Positions 20,030-29,941 of a stretch of DNA of 64,000 nt are shown one piece after another. Source of the stretch: Chitinophagales bacterium (GTDB taxonomy: Bacteria > Bacteroidota > Bacteroidia > Chitinophagales > Chitinophagaceae); contig JAAFIK010000017.1 in NCBI GenBank assembly GCA_013298665.1, positions 1 through 64,000 on the forward strand. Direction: 5' to 3'. The notes under the pieces are model-generated. The model made no database searches, was not told the DNA's origin, and saw only the letters and a program-made list of their open reading frames with translations. The position numbers and the translations under genes are program-made. Position 1 is the stretch's first letter. Each line of letters starts with the position of its first letter.

Positions 20030-20121
20030 TCTGTATTTTTTGTCTCCAGACCAACCCGGTCTGCTGACGATCAATTTTTTTATATAATCCCCTGCACCTG
20101 TGGTACAAAGGGTTGTTGTTA

Positions 20122-21372
20122 TTATTCTTTCTTAAATTCTTCAGCCAATATCCGCTTCACCTCGGCAATCGTTTCTTTCTCAAGATCTGTCCTGCGCTCC
20201 AGTTCTACCTCGGTCAATTCGAGTACTGAGCGCGCCGTATCACAACCAACACGCTTCAGTTCATCAATAACCCAGCCCTCAATCTCGTCACTAAATTCAT
20301 CCAGGTCAATATCAAATTCGTCTTCTTCGCCTTCATTATCGCGGAATACATCAAGTTCATAACCCGTAAGTTCGCAGGCAAGTTTTATGTTCACCCCGCG
20401 GCGGCCGATAGCCAGGGATACCTGGTCGGGCTTGAGGAATACACTGGCATGTTTGCCTTCCTGGTCGATATCCATGCTCGAAATACGGGCCGGTGTAAGC
20501 GAACGCTGGATCAGCAACTGGATATTATTGGTCCAGTTGATCACATCAATATTCTCATTTTTCAATTCCCTTACAATGCCATGGATACGGCTGCCCTTCA
20601 TACCCACACAGGCACCCACGGGATCGATACGGTCGTCGTAGCTTTCCACAGCCACTTTAGCCCGCTCCCCGGGATCCCTTACAATCTTTCTCACCACAAT
20701 CAGGCCATCAAATATTTCAGGAACCTCAATTTCAAGCAGTTTTTCAAGGAAAACAGGACTGGTACGCGATACGATAATCACCGCCTGACCGTTTTTCAAT
20801 TCCACCTTTCTTACCACCCCACGGATGGTTTCCCCCTTTTTAAAATAATCTGTAGGAATCTGCTCAGACTTTGGCAGGATCATTTCATTGCCTTCTTCAT
20901 CAAGCAGCAATACCTCTTTTTTCCATACCTGGTAAACCTCACCACTTACGATTTCGCCGATGCGGTCTTCGTATTTTTTAATGAGTATGTTCTTTTTCAG
21001 GTCTCCGATACGGGCAGCAAGCGTTTGCTTACCCGCCAGGATTGCACGGCGGCCAAATTCCTTCTGGATGTCCACTTCCTCATACAATTCTTCCCCAACC
21101 TGGTAATCAGGTTCGATCTTGATAGCGTCGCTGTATTCAATTTCCGTAAGCGTGTTATAAATATCTCCATCATCAACGATCGTGCGACGGCGGAAGATCT
21201 CAAGGTCACCCTTCTGGTCGTTTACGATTACGTCAAAACACTCGTCGCTGCCGTATTTTTTACGGATCAGCGTTTTGAAGACGTCTTCCATCACTTTCAT
21301 CAGTGTAGGGCGGTCGATATTCTCTGCGTCCTTAAATTCCTGAAATGAGTCGATTAAATTAATTCGTGCCAT
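20122..21372 (-). CDS. nusA: Transcription termination/antitermination factor NusA
   Basis: A 416-residue RNA polymerase-associated factor. The order is an N-terminal RNAP-binding domain, an S1 domain (about 135-200) and two KH domains including [12 protein letters not shown] and [14 protein letters not shown]. An acidic C-terminal stretch ([20 protein letters not shown]) comes before a helical end. It sits between rimP and infB in the classic order, all on the minus strand. Confidence 0.96.
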   Translation of the reverse strand: MARINLIDSFQEFKDAENIDRPTLMKVMEDVFKTLIRKKYGSDECFDVIVNDQKGDLEIFRRRTIVDDGDIYNTLTEIEYSDAIKIEPDYQVGEELYEEVDIQKEFGRRAILAGKQTLAARIGDLKKNILIKKYEDRIGEIVSGEVYQVWKKEVLLLDEEGNEMILPKSEQIPTDYFKKGETIRGVVRKVELKNGQAVIIVSRTSPVFLEKLLEIEVPEIFDGLIVVRKIVRDPGERAKVAVESYDDRIDPVGACVGMKGSRIHGIVRELKNENIDVINWTNNIQLLIQRSLTPARISSMDIDQEGKHASVFLKPDQVSLAIGRRGVNIKLACELTGYELDVFRDNEGEEDEFDIDLDEFSDEIEGWVIDELKRVGCDTARSVLELTEVELERRTDLEKETIAEVKRILAEEFKKE

Positions 21373-21430
21373 AGACCTCGCCGGCTGCTTTTTGACTTCC
21401 CCGCCGGTAAAGGGGTTTTGTTATCGATAT

Positions 21431-21895
21431 TTAAAATGAAACCTCTATAATGGTCTGCCGGATAGCAGCAAACAGCACCGTTTCTTTTACAAGTACGGCC
21501 TTTTTGCCTTTGCCCTCGCTGCGTTCTATCTCTACAGCATCAGCACTTACCGCCAGCAGCTTTCCTGTCTTTTTGCTGTTGTCTTCGAGCGTTATCTCCA
21601 CCATCCGGCCGGTATTCTTAACATACTGGCGATGCAGCAACAACGGCTCACCTATACCCGGACTCGACACCTCAAGCGAAAAATTGCCATCGGGGTACAG
21701 CCCTTTTTCTTCCATAATTTTGTACAAAGCACGATTGATCCGGATGCACTTCTCAATACCTAAGCCACTGTCTGCATCAAGAAAAATCCTGATATTATTA
21801 ACCGGCTTTACCCGGATAGACACCAGAAAAATGTCATCCGTCAAAAGCGGCACAACAAGCGCCTCAACCTCCTGTATTTGCGTTACTGCAGTCAT
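21431..21895 (-). CDS. rimP: Ribosome maturation factor RimP
   Basis: A 154-residue factor needed for 30S subunit maturation. The family signature is clear: DADSGLGIEKCIRINRAL followed by SLEVSSPGIGEPL. It is the first gene of rimP-nusA-infB. I chose MTAVTQIQEV at 21895; an in-frame start 14 codons upstream is less likely because it adds a basic tail not seen in the family. Confidence 0.93.
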   Translation of the reverse strand: MTAVTQIQEVEALVVPLLTDDIFLVSIRVKPVNNIRIFLDADSGLGIEKCIRINRALYKIMEEKGLYPDGNFSLEVSSPGIGEPLLLHRQYVKNTGRMVEITLEDNSKKTGKLLAVSADAVEIERSEGKGKKAVLVKETVLFAAIRQTIIEVSF

Positions 21896-22146
21896 AGTAA
21901 AAGAAGAAGGGAACGGTCTTCGTTCCCTTCTGTACATTCATTTTCCGCTGCAAATATAGCCAAAACTATTGGAAATGCAAATTTTGAAGCCGTGGATATG
22001 GGAAAATGACAACAAAAAACGCCGATCGCCCGGCACCCGTATGCCACCATCTACCCCTCTTCTTTCCCGGCAAACAACCGCAACCTTCCGGCTACCGGCA
22101 TAAAAAAACCGGGTTGTTACCCGGTTATATATACCTGATTCATTGC

Positions 22147-23262
22147 TTAGTTGTTCAGCATCAGTGGCATTACGAGCATCAGCAATTCTTCATTTTCCGA
22201 CTGCTCACTGGGCTTTATGATACCAGCCTTGGTGGGCGTACTCAATTCCATACCTACTTCTGTGGTTTCGGCGCCATTCAGCATCTCGATGAGGAATTTG
22301 GCATTGAAAGCAATCTGCAGGTCTTCCCCGTCGTACTGGCAGACCATGCGCTCGTTACCCTCAAAGCTGAAGTCCACATCCTGGGCAGCCAACTGCAATT
22401 CACTACCTGTAATGGTCAGGGCAACCTGATTGGTGCTTTTGTTACTGAATATGCTTACCCGGCGCAGGGCATTCTGAAAATCACCCCGGTTAACGGTCAT
22501 CTTATACGGATTATCCACCGGAATCACCACTTTATAATCCGGGAACCGGGCGTCAATAAGCCGGCAAACCAACTCTGTGCCACCATGTGTTACAAAAAGA
22601 TGGTTGCTGTTATAACTCAGTTTGAGTACATCACTATTATCGGGAAGCGCACTCTTGAGCAGATTCAGCGGCTTGCGTGGTACAATGAAAGAATCCTTTT
22701 GCGGGCAACTTACATCGGTACGCATATAACGTACCAGACGATGTGCATCAGTAGCCACAAATGTGAGCCCTTTTTTATCCAGTTCAAAAAACACACCGGT
22801 CATGGCAGGGCGGAGATCATCGCTGCTCACCGCAAATATGGTTTTATTAATCGCCGTTACCAGTCCGCTGGAACTCATTTCAAAACTGTTGGCATCGTCG
22901 GCTGCCGGTTCTTTCGGGAAATTATCCGGGTTTTCACCCATCACCTTGTACTTACCATTATCACTCGTAATTTCTACCGAAAAACTCTTATCAATAGTAA
23001 ATGTAAGCGGCTGTTCCGGGATATTTTTCAGTGAATCCATCAGGATCTTGGCCGGAATACACACCCTTCCACTGTCTTTGGCTTCGATATCCATATGGAT
23101 CTTCATCACCGTTTCCAGATCTGTGGCAACTACGGTCAGCTTGTTTTTATCGATCTCAAACAAAAAATCCTCCAGTATAGGCAGTACGGTATTGGAATTA
23201 ATCACCCCGCTGATCTGCTGCAACTGTTTTAATAACCCCGAAGACGATACGATAAACTTCAT
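22147..23262 (-). CDS. dnaN: DNA polymerase III beta subunit (sliding clamp)
   Basis: The processivity clamp of 371 residues, made of three similar domains. It starts MKFIVSSSGLLKQLQQISGV and ends with the usual LLMLVMPLML. The length is normal. A promoter with TATCTTTG lies just upstream (23285-23316). dnaA is not adjacent, so this is not a classic origin-linked dnaA-dnaN pair. Confidence 0.96.
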   Translation of the reverse strand: MKFIVSSSGLLKQLQQISGVINSNTVLPILEDFLFEIDKNKLTVVATDLETVMKIHMDIEAKDSGRVCIPAKILMDSLKNIPEQPLTFTIDKSFSVEITSDNGKYKVMGENPDNFPKEPAADDANSFEMSSSGLVTAINKTIFAVSSDDLRPAMTGVFFELDKKGLTFVATDAHRLVRYMRTDVSCPQKDSFIVPRKPLNLLKSALPDNSDVLKLSYNSNHLFVTHGGTELVCRLIDARFPDYKVVIPVDNPYKMTVNRGDFQNALRRVSIFSNKSTNQVALTITGSELQLAAQDVDFSFEGNERMVCQYDGEDLQIAFNAKFLIEMLNGAETTEVGMELSTPTKAGIIKPSEQSENEELLMLVMPLMLNN

Positions 23263-23284
23263 AATGCTATGATTGTGTTAAAAA

Positions 23285-23316
23285 ACAAAGATAAAATAAT
23301 GGCGCTAATCAGTACA
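23285..23316 (-). promoter_or_regulatory. dnaN promoter
   Basis: The minus strand has TTG (23314-23316), 21 nt, then TATCTTTG (23285-23292), an exact Bacteroidota -7 box. The distance to ATG 23262 is 22 nt. Confidence 0.65.
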
Positions 23317-23409
23317 ACTATTATTTATCCCGGCCAATAACACCACCAGGAAGTACCCGGGCAAAGCTTTCAGGAGCCGGTTTACCAAAGCCGGGGCGTG
23401 AAAAATCAT

Positions 23410-23457
23410 CCCGCAAGGTTATTTTAACCCAAATCGTAGTTATTGCGGGGCTTTTTT
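23410..23457 (+). terminator. Terminator-like hairpin ahead of the sensor kinase
   Basis: CCCGCAA (23410-23416) pairs with TTGCGGG (23443-23449), followed by GCTTTTTTC. A second hairpin, GGTTA/TAACC (23417-23429), is nested inside. It lies on the + strand about 94 nt before the kinase start with no + gene in front of it, so it may end a small RNA or act as an attenuator. Confidence 0.5.
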
Positions 23458-23550
23458 CTATTTTTAGGTTTCTTACCGGGTACGCGACTGGTACTTCCCC
23501 ATCAGGTATGTAAAAGCCTCCCCCGCCGGGTTAAAGCCAGGATACTGCTC

Positions 23551-26442
23551 ATGCAATCAAAACTGCTGTATATCATTTGTATGTTGCACTTTGCCATTTT
23601 TGGTAAAGGGTTCGCACAATCAACACAGGCCGTTACCTACACCACAAAGGATGGACTGCCTTCCAATAATATATACCTCACCCGTATCGACAAAAAAGGG
23701 TTTTTATGGATCGCTACCGACAATGGGTTAGCCCGGTTTGACGGAAAGAGATTTAAAGTATTTACCACCGCACAAGGCCTTACCGACAATGAAATCGTGG
23801 ATCTGCATATCGACAGCAATAATGTTATATGGGCCATACCATTCCTGCACACACCCTGCTATTTCAATGAAAAAAAGCAGCGGTTTGAAAATCCGGATAC
23901 AGATCCCGAGTTGGGAAAGATTATTGTTGGTAATACCAACAGCGTCAGCGCTTTACGTTTCGGAGGCATTTTGTTTGGCACCAATACCCGTAATGCCTAT
24001 CTCTACCGCAATGGAAAAACAACCCTTTACCAGGAGTATATTGGCAAAAGACTATCTGCATTCAGAAAAGCCGTGGACTACCAGCCGGATAAGTACCTGC
24101 TCTTTTCTGATGACAGTATCCGGCGTTTTGAAGAGGGAAAAATAAGTGCCTCATTTGCAGCGCCCAAAACACTGTCGTCCATCACACTCCTTTACGACCG
24201 TGTTGCCGCAGTAATGAATGACGAAGTAATGGTGATGCGGGTAGCCGGTGATGGTATACCACAGGTGCTGCACCAGAAAAAATTCAGCTTCCCGGTTACC
24301 TTTTTTTCCTTTACGGGCAAACATTTTATGGTAGTAACCCATACCGGCAGCAAATACCTCGTGGATACGGCTACGCTGGAGATCAGGGAAGAACTGGTAA
24401 ACAGCAATACCGTCAGAAGTGTGCTTGAAGACAACAATGGAAATACATGGCTCTGTACCGTCAACAGCGGACTGATCAAAATACAGCCCAAAAACATCAA
24501 ACCATTTTTTCCGGCAGAACTCGCGGCAACCTTCAATACGCTGGCCAAAACCAGCCAATTGCTGATATCGGGTAATAATTCCGGCGAACTCATCTCTTAC
24601 GATGGCCTGTTTCACATCAATAAAGTACAACTATCCGATGCTAAAAAGCTCGATGGCACCATACGTAAAATTATACCCCTGCCCGAAGCCATATTTGTAT
24701 CCTGCCAGGGAGGGTCGGTATTGATGAACAAATCGGGTACAAAGATACTCAGGCGGTTTGAGCGATCGCGCAACAACGCATCCAAAATGGCGGCTAAAAT
24801 CAATGATTCCATGATTTGTATGGGGTCGCATGCCATGGCTTATAAGTACAACTATTACCGGAATACCTATACAGACAGCGTGTTGAAACGGGTATCGGCA
24901 CTTTGTGTAGACAAGGACGGAGACATTTATATCGGCTCTACAGACGGCATTTACAAATGGACCGCCAACCACCTGCAGACCTTCGGTCAGCGCCATAAAG
25001 CCCTTTCTTACCGTACCAATACCATCATTCAAAGCCCTGAGGGACTGGTTTGGGTGGGTTTGGGCACCGATACACTGGTCGTAATGCAGCAGGATAACCC
25101 GATCGCCTTCATCCCCCTTGGCCGGGCCATCATTGGCAGTATGTGCAAGGCCCTTTATTGCGACAAACCGGGCCAGGTATGGTTGGGTACCAATAAAGGA
25201 TTGAATAAAATCAACTACAGTTTTGCAGACAATACATTTACCTACAGCAGCACAGCATTTGGCATGGCTGATGGCTTACCCGGCGAGCAGGTTAACGACA
25301 TCACCGGCTTCAACGATACCATGTACGTTGCTACACAGGGAGGGCTCTGTTTTCTGCCGGAAAACCTGCGGGTTGACACAAAGGACATTCCCTCCTTTAT
25401 CAACAGCGTAAGCATCAACGGTACAGACCGGGTACTGGAGCCATCGTACGAGCTGAATTATGATGAGAACAACATCAGCATAGATTTTTCAGGAATTGAC
25501 CTCAGCGGATTTATTCCCCATTTTGAATACAGCATCAATAACGGGTCCTGGCTACCCACCGAACGCATCGAACTCAGCCGGTTGGCTCCGGGGTCGTACA
25601 ATATCCGCATAAGAGCCATCAATCGCGACAGCACACCCTCTGCCCGGGAAGCAAGGATTGATTTTTATATCCGTACCCCCTTCTGGAAGAATAGTCTTTT
25701 CTGGTTGCTGGCCACGTTCCTCTGCTTTGGAGCAATCATTTATTTTTTACAGAAACGGAGCCGGGAAAAACAGCGGCTCGCACTTGCACGGTCGGAAACG
25801 GAAAGAAAACTCGCACAATTGGAAATGCAGGCGCTGATGGCGCAGATCAATCCCCACTTTGTATTCAATTGCCTCAACTCCATTAAAGGGCTGGTATACG
25901 ACAAAGCCTACAAACAGGCCGACAGCTACCTGGATAAGTTTGCCGATCTTTTACGCAGCACAATGGATAATGCCGAAGCTTCGGTGATCACGCTGGAAAA
26001 GGAAATCAATTACCTCGATACCTACCTGCAATTGGAAAAGCTTCGGTTTGACAATACCTTTGATTACGTCATCAATGCCAATGCAGCCATAGATGCCCGT
26101 TCATGCTATGTACCGGCCATGCTGCTGCAGCCATATGTAGAGAATGCCATACGCCACGGTGTCCGTTACCTCGACAGCCGGAAAGGCAATATTACCATTT
26201 CGGCACATACAACAAAAGATACACTGGTATTTACCATTGAAGATGATGGCATCGGCCGCGCAAAAGCCCAGGCACTCAAAAGCAGCCGGCATATGGAATA
26301 CCAGAGCCGGGGAATGCTGCTGAGCAAAAGAAGGGCTGAGTTGTACCAGATCGGACAGCAAGTGATCGACAAAACAGACGAAACAGGAAACGGTACAGGA
26401 ACCATCATTGTATTACAGATACCGCTGTCACTTAAACCATAA
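23551..26442 (+). CDS. Two-component sensor kinase with reg_prop beta-propeller (LytS type)
   Basis: A 963-residue membrane sensor. After a signal peptide (MQSKLLYIICML...FAQS) comes a large periplasmic beta-propeller of two-component-regulator repeats (for example TKDGLPSNNIY and DNNGNTWLCT), a Y_Y_Y domain (about 620-700), one membrane segment (about 711-733) and a His_kinase domain. The phosphoacceptor is H769 in QINPHFVFN; the ATPase N-box is LLQPYVENAIRHG. ATG 23551 is chosen for the signal peptide. The partner regulator follows by 8 nt. The ligand is unknown; in gut relatives such sensors often read glycans. Confidence 0.92.
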   Translation: MQSKLLYIICMLHFAIFGKGFAQSTQAVTYTTKDGLPSNNIYLTRIDKKGFLWIATDNGLARFDGKRFKVFTTAQGLTDNEIVDLHIDSNNVIWAIPFLHTPCYFNEKKQRFENPDTDPELGKIIVGNTNSVSALRFGGILFGTNTRNAYLYRNGKTTLYQEYIGKRLSAFRKAVDYQPDKYLLFSDDSIRRFEEGKISASFAAPKTLSSITLLYDRVAAVMNDEVMVMRVAGDGIPQVLHQKKFSFPVTFFSFTGKHFMVVTHTGSKYLVDTATLEIREELVNSNTVRSVLEDNNGNTWLCTVNSGLIKIQPKNIKPFFPAELAATFNTLAKTSQLLISGNNSGELISYDGLFHINKVQLSDAKKLDGTIRKIIPLPEAIFVSCQGGSVLMNKSGTKILRRFERSRNNASKMAAKINDSMICMGSHAMAYKYNYYRNTYTDSVLKRVSALCVDKDGDIYIGSTDGIYKWTANHLQTFGQRHKALSYRTNTIIQSPEGLVWVGLGTDTLVVMQQDNPIAFIPLGRAIIGSMCKALYCDKPGQVWLGTNKGLNKINYSFADNTFTYSSTAFGMADGLPGEQVNDITGFNDTMYVATQGGLCFLPENLRVDTKDIPSFINSVSINGTDRVLEPSYELNYDENNISIDFSGIDLSGFIPHFEYSINNGSWLPTERIELSRLAPGSYNIRIRAINRDSTPSAREARIDFYIRTPFWKNSLFWLLATFLCFGAIIYFLQKRSREKQRLALARSETERKLAQLEMQALMAQINPHFVFNCLNSIKGLVYDKAYKQADSYLDKFADLLRSTMDNAEASVITLEKEINYLDTYLQLEKLRFDNTFDYVINANAAIDARSCYVPAMLLQPYVENAIRHGVRYLDSRKGNITISAHTTKDTLVFTIEDDGIGRAKAQALKSSRHMEYQSRGMLLSKRRAELYQIGQQVIDKTDETGNGTGTIIVLQIPLSLKP

Positions 26443-26450
26443 ATCAAAAC

Positions 26451-27215
26451 ATGACTACAATCAGTTGTATTATTCTCGATGATGAGCCCCAAAACGTAAA
26501 GTTGCTCGGACACATGATAGCAGAATATTGTCCGCACCTGCAGGTACTCGCCGCAGAAACCAATGCAGAAAAGGGGCTTACCCATATAGAAGCCCTCCAG
26601 CCGCAGTTGCTCTTTCTTGATGTGGAAATGCCCAGACTTAACGGGTTTGATGTATTAAAGAAACTGGAGCCTGTTGACTTTGAGGTCATCTTTGTTACAG
26701 CCTATAACAAATATGCCGTAGAAGCCTTCGAAGTACATGCCACTGGTTTTATCACCAAGCCCGTAGCCGCTGAAAAACTAATCGCCGCGGTAGAAACGGC
26801 AACCCGCCGTATTGCGGAAAAGGCCGTTAATAAAAACATTTTCAGTCTTCTGGCACAAACCACAACCGATAACCACGCACAGAAGATCCCGCTATCAACT
26901 TCAAACGGATTGCTTTTTGTAAAAATAGCAGACATCATGTATTGCGAAAGCAGCGGAAACTATACCCATTTTTTCATGAACGATGACCAGAAAATTGTAG
27001 TAAGCCGCCAGTTGGGCGAATATGAAAAACTATTGCCCGAAAAAGATTTTATCCGCATACACGACAAATACATCATCAACCTGTCGTATATAAAAGCCTA
27101 TATTAAAGGTAGTGGTGGTGATGTGGTGCTGGAAAATGGGCGCGAACTCCCGGTAGCCAGCCGGCGCAAGGATGATTTTTTACTGCGCTTTGAGAAATGG
27201 CTGCGGCGGAAATGA
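26451..27215 (+). CDS. LytTR-family response regulator
   Basis: A 254-residue regulator with a receiver domain (phosphoacceptor D57 in LFLDVEMP, conserved Thr and Lys in FVTAYN and ITKPV) and a C-terminal LytTR DNA-binding domain (DIMYCESSGNYTHFF to VASRRK). It starts 8 nt after the kinase gene and is the natural partner. No target operon is obvious, because the next genes are on the opposite strand. Confidence 0.94.
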   Translation: MTTISCIILDDEPQNVKLLGHMIAEYCPHLQVLAAETNAEKGLTHIEALQPQLLFLDVEMPRLNGFDVLKKLEPVDFEVIFVTAYNKYAVEAFEVHATGFITKPVAAEKLIAAVETATRRIAEKAVNKNIFSLLAQTTTDNHAQKIPLSTSNGLLFVKIADIMYCESSGNYTHFFMNDDQKIVVSRQLGEYEKLLPEKDFIRIHDKYIINLSYIKAYIKGSGGDVVLENGRELPVASRRKDDFLLRFEKWLRRK

Positions 27216-27399
27216 TTAAAGATACAGGGGAAGAGAAGCAGGATGTGACACATAAGACATAAGAGGACACCCGTTATGTAACCCGATGTTCAAGACACTC
27301 TGCTGCCGCTCCGGATTTGAGATAAAAGACGCCAGATTCAGAAAAACCCGGTTCTGTAGCGCGTACTGACTAAGTAGTCAACCCAAAGTTGAAACACGG

Positions 27400-27605
27400 C
27401 TTCCGTCCGCTCAGGTTCTGCAAATACAGCTCATGGAAGCCGGTAATAGTAGATAATTTGGCAGAAAGTGTTGCAGCAACCATTGCAGCTCAATGTTACG
27501 GCAGCATCCCTTCTCCAGTTTACGGCTGCTGCGCATTTTGTTGAAATAGTCGTACAGGTAGCATTTTAACAGTGTCCCGGATTCTTAAGGTGGCCGCCCT
27601 TCCTG
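27400..27605 (-). pseudogene. Degraded IS1182-type transposase fragment
   Basis: Between the response regulator and the STN-barrel gene, the minus strand encodes GRPP, an in-frame stop, then LLKCYLYDYFNK, MRSSRKLEK and RNIELQWLLQHFLPNY. After a one-base frameshift it reads TITGFHE. This is the N-terminal block of IS1182/DUF772 transposases as I know it. The rest of the gene is missing, and no terminal inverted repeats were found. It is a dead remnant at the left edge of the A+T-rich block. The remainder of 27216-27630 shows nothing I can assign. Confidence 0.65.
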
Positions 27606-27630
27606 TCTGGATTATTAAATAATACTTGTC

Positions 27631-29055
27631 TTAATTTATCCTCCATCGAATAAAAATATGTCCATTTACTGGCCGGGAGGTACTTACAGAACCAGCAAAT
27701 ATGCTGGTGATTGGCATATGTGCATCACAGCCAATTTCAAACGTCTTTAAATTGTATGATACCCCAAGTCTTGCTGAAATAAAAGAGGATTTAAAGTATT
27801 TCCAGTCTTGTGATGATTTTTTAATTCCATATAACGAATCAGTAAGTAATACGCCACTTGACAACCGTGTTGTTTGCTGATTTATCAACGCTGCATACTG
27901 CCAATTAAAATTAAGGCCGCCACCAATATTCCATTTAGTACTTAGATGGTAATTGTATTGCAGTCCTACGTATACAGAGTTTGTTTTAATTAAAACCGTG
28001 TTTCTCCGGATCAGCGTTGAATCCTGAACAGAAAAAGAGCCAGTAAAGGTTGCAACAACTTTACTTCCGGTAAAATATTGCTGCTCCGGTTTCAGCAATA
28101 ATAATAATTCATTGGCCCGTTTTCCGATAATTTTACTTACCCATAAACCAGGTAGCAGTAAATTATAAGGCTGGTTTTTAGCATTTGTGCCGGTAAAATA
28201 TTCATTAAATCCATAGACAGGAATATTTACATTCCATTGGATACCGTAATGAAATGCCGCTCCGTTTTTATTGTTTTTCCTTCTGCTTTTGTTGGTGGAA
28301 GTTGTTGGTGATGATTGGTTAGCCGTAATGCTATCCGTGTTTCTGGAGGCTGTAACAACCTTGGGAGAATCAATCAAACTTACCTCCGTGTTTACCCTGG
28401 TTGGTTGGGAAGCCTGTTTGGTATTAACTGTTTGGGCAGAATCATTCAAGCCTTTATTTTCTGCTGTCCTTTTTTGATTCTGTGTGCCACTCAGGGTACT
28501 GATGTTCTGGTCAGGATAATTACTCCCCGTATTTGGAAACCGTATTGGTTTCTGTTTTACTGTGTCTTTGAGCAAGAGGTTTCGTACAATTGCATCCTTT
28601 TTCTTTATAGTTTGGTTTTTAGTTTTGAGGTTCCTGTTTTGCAATGTAGCATTGGCTTTTGCCAAAGGTTTTTTGCTGATATTTGTGTTTACTTTCTGCG
28701 GGTCTGGTTTTTGTCTCTGCTTTGGAGGGTTATCCTGGAATATCACATATCCGGAATAAAAGGAATAATATAAAGAAGTAGTTTTTCTTATCTGCTGAAG
28801 AATTTCCTGGATAGAATACCGGGATTTTTTAAAATTAATTTCTTTAGATCCTTTCACCTTTACTGAGTTAAAGGAAAATCTAATTGCACTTCTTTTATGA
28901 ACAACTTTTGTGAGTGAGTCCAATGAAATATTTCCATCAAGCAAAAAAATGTCTTTATCCGCTTTTGACTGCTTCAGTTGCCCTTGTGCAATAGTGTATT
29001 TACTCGCTGAAAAAACGAGAAACAATATCAGGCAAATAAAATATCGCTTATTCAC
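27631..29055 (-). CDS. STN-domain protein with C-terminal beta-barrel
   Basis: A 474-residue exported protein. A signal peptide (MNKRYFICLILFLVFSA) is followed by an STN-like domain (about 38-110: SLDSLTKVVHKRSAIRFSF and SIQEILQQIRKTTSLYYSF), a long polar low-complexity linker rich in Lys, Asn, Thr and Gln (about 112-265), and a C-terminal region of alternating beta strands ending in FIRWRIN. This looks like a small outer-membrane barrel rather than a TonB receptor. It overlaps the fecR end by 8 nt, so it should be the surface partner of that anti-sigma factor. The composition is A+T rich. Function is inferred from domains and context only. Confidence 0.7.
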   Translation of the reverse strand: MNKRYFICLILFLVFSASKYTIAQGQLKQSKADKDIFLLDGNISLDSLTKVVHKRSAIRFSFNSVKVKGSKEINFKKSRYSIQEILQQIRKTTSLYYSFYSGYVIFQDNPPKQRQKPDPQKVNTNISKKPLAKANATLQNRNLKTKNQTIKKKDAIVRNLLLKDTVKQKPIRFPNTGSNYPDQNISTLSGTQNQKRTAENKGLNDSAQTVNTKQASQPTRVNTEVSLIDSPKVVTASRNTDSITANQSSPTTSTNKSRRKNNKNGAAFHYGIQWNVNIPVYGFNEYFTGTNAKNQPYNLLLPGLWVSKIIGKRANELLLLLKPEQQYFTGSKVVATFTGSFSVQDSTLIRRNTVLIKTNSVYVGLQYNYHLSTKWNIGGGLNFNWQYAALINQQTTRLSSGVLLTDSLYGIKKSSQDWKYFKSSFISARLGVSYNLKTFEIGCDAHMPITSIFAGSVSTSRPVNGHIFIRWRIN

Positions 29056-29941
29056 ATCCTTCTCCGGTTAATACAACTTGATTATTCTTTTCATCGATTT
29101 GATAACTAAAATTGAGTGTGTAAGCCAGTACATCAAATACTTCTTTCAGACTCCTGTTATCAAATCGTGTTGTTATCCTGCAGTTGTACAGGTTCTTATT
29201 TTTAAATACTATGGTAACCCCATAAGTGTTTCCTATAGATTCAGCAGCTTCTTTAAGCGGGGTATCCATAAATTCAAAGATCCTTGTGGCATAACTGAAT
29301 AAACTTACATCAACCTTTTGCTTATCACTCATATGCCTGGTTTTTTCATCATACTTCAAGGCCTCTCCTGCATTGAGTGTAATTTTTTTTCCATCTGCTT
29401 CAATTACAGCGCTTCCTGATTGTATATGTACAGATGAAACAGCCAATACTGTATCAAAAGATACATAAATATCTGCCTGTACGGGTACTACATCAAGAGT
29501 GCCGGCTTTTAAATGATGTGCTGGTTGGTTACTGATTTGTCCTTCGGCGAAATAAGCAGCGCCCTTAACAGCGGTTTGCCTTTCTTCAGCCGTATTACCA
29601 AGTTCACTGATGCTGCTGTTTTTGTTTAAAAATGCTACCGTGCCATCTGATAAAATAACTTTCTGCGGTTGGGCATGACTATAATATGTTTTTACTGAAG
29701 GTTGTTTTTGGGGTGTATCATTCAAAAAATAATATGCAGTTACTGCCATAATTATTAATCCAATTCCTGCATAAGTAAAATATTTTGCGGGAAAAGGTTT
29801 GCCTGATTTACCCAGGTTCGCTTTTCCTGGCATATTGTTAAGCAGATTTTTCATATCAGCCCATGCCTCATCTGCAGGAATATCCGGTTCTGGATAATTT
29901 TTTTGATTCAAGTGATTGCTATGTAAATTTTTGTCATCCAT
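29048..29941 (-). CDS. FecR-family anti-sigma regulator
   Basis: A 297-residue single-pass membrane protein. Residues 1-55 are cytosolic and would bind the sigma factor; a membrane segment (FTYAGIGLIIMAVTAYYFL) follows. The periplasmic FecR domain then has VILSDGTVAFLNKNSSI, AVKGAAYFAEG and a C-terminal STN-like region (PLKEAAESIGNTYGVTIVF). It overlaps the sigma gene end by 8 nt and the STN-barrel gene start by 8 nt, so the three are translationally coupled. I chose MDDKNLH at 29941; an earlier start at 29965 is possible. Confidence 0.88.
   Translation of the reverse strand: MDDKNLHSNHLNQKNYPEPDIPADEAWADMKNLLNNMPGKANLGKSGKPFPAKYFTYAGIGLIIMAVTAYYFLNDTPQKQPSVKTYYSHAQPQKVILSDGTVAFLNKNSSISELGNTAEERQTAVKGAAYFAEGQISNQPAHHLKAGTLDVVPVQADIYVSFDTVLAVSSVHIQSGSAVIEADGKKITLNAGEALKYDEKTRHMSDKQKVDVSLFSYATRIFEFMDTPLKEAAESIGNTYGVTIVFKNKNLYNCRITTRFDNRSLKEVFDVLAYTLNFSYQIDEKNNQVVLTGEGCE

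Noticed and set aside
20449-21348. A long open frame on the + strand opposite nusA
   Set aside because: Shadow of NusA; no family features.
22006-23034. A 342-codon open frame on the + strand opposite dnaN
   Set aside because: Shadow of the sliding-clamp gene.
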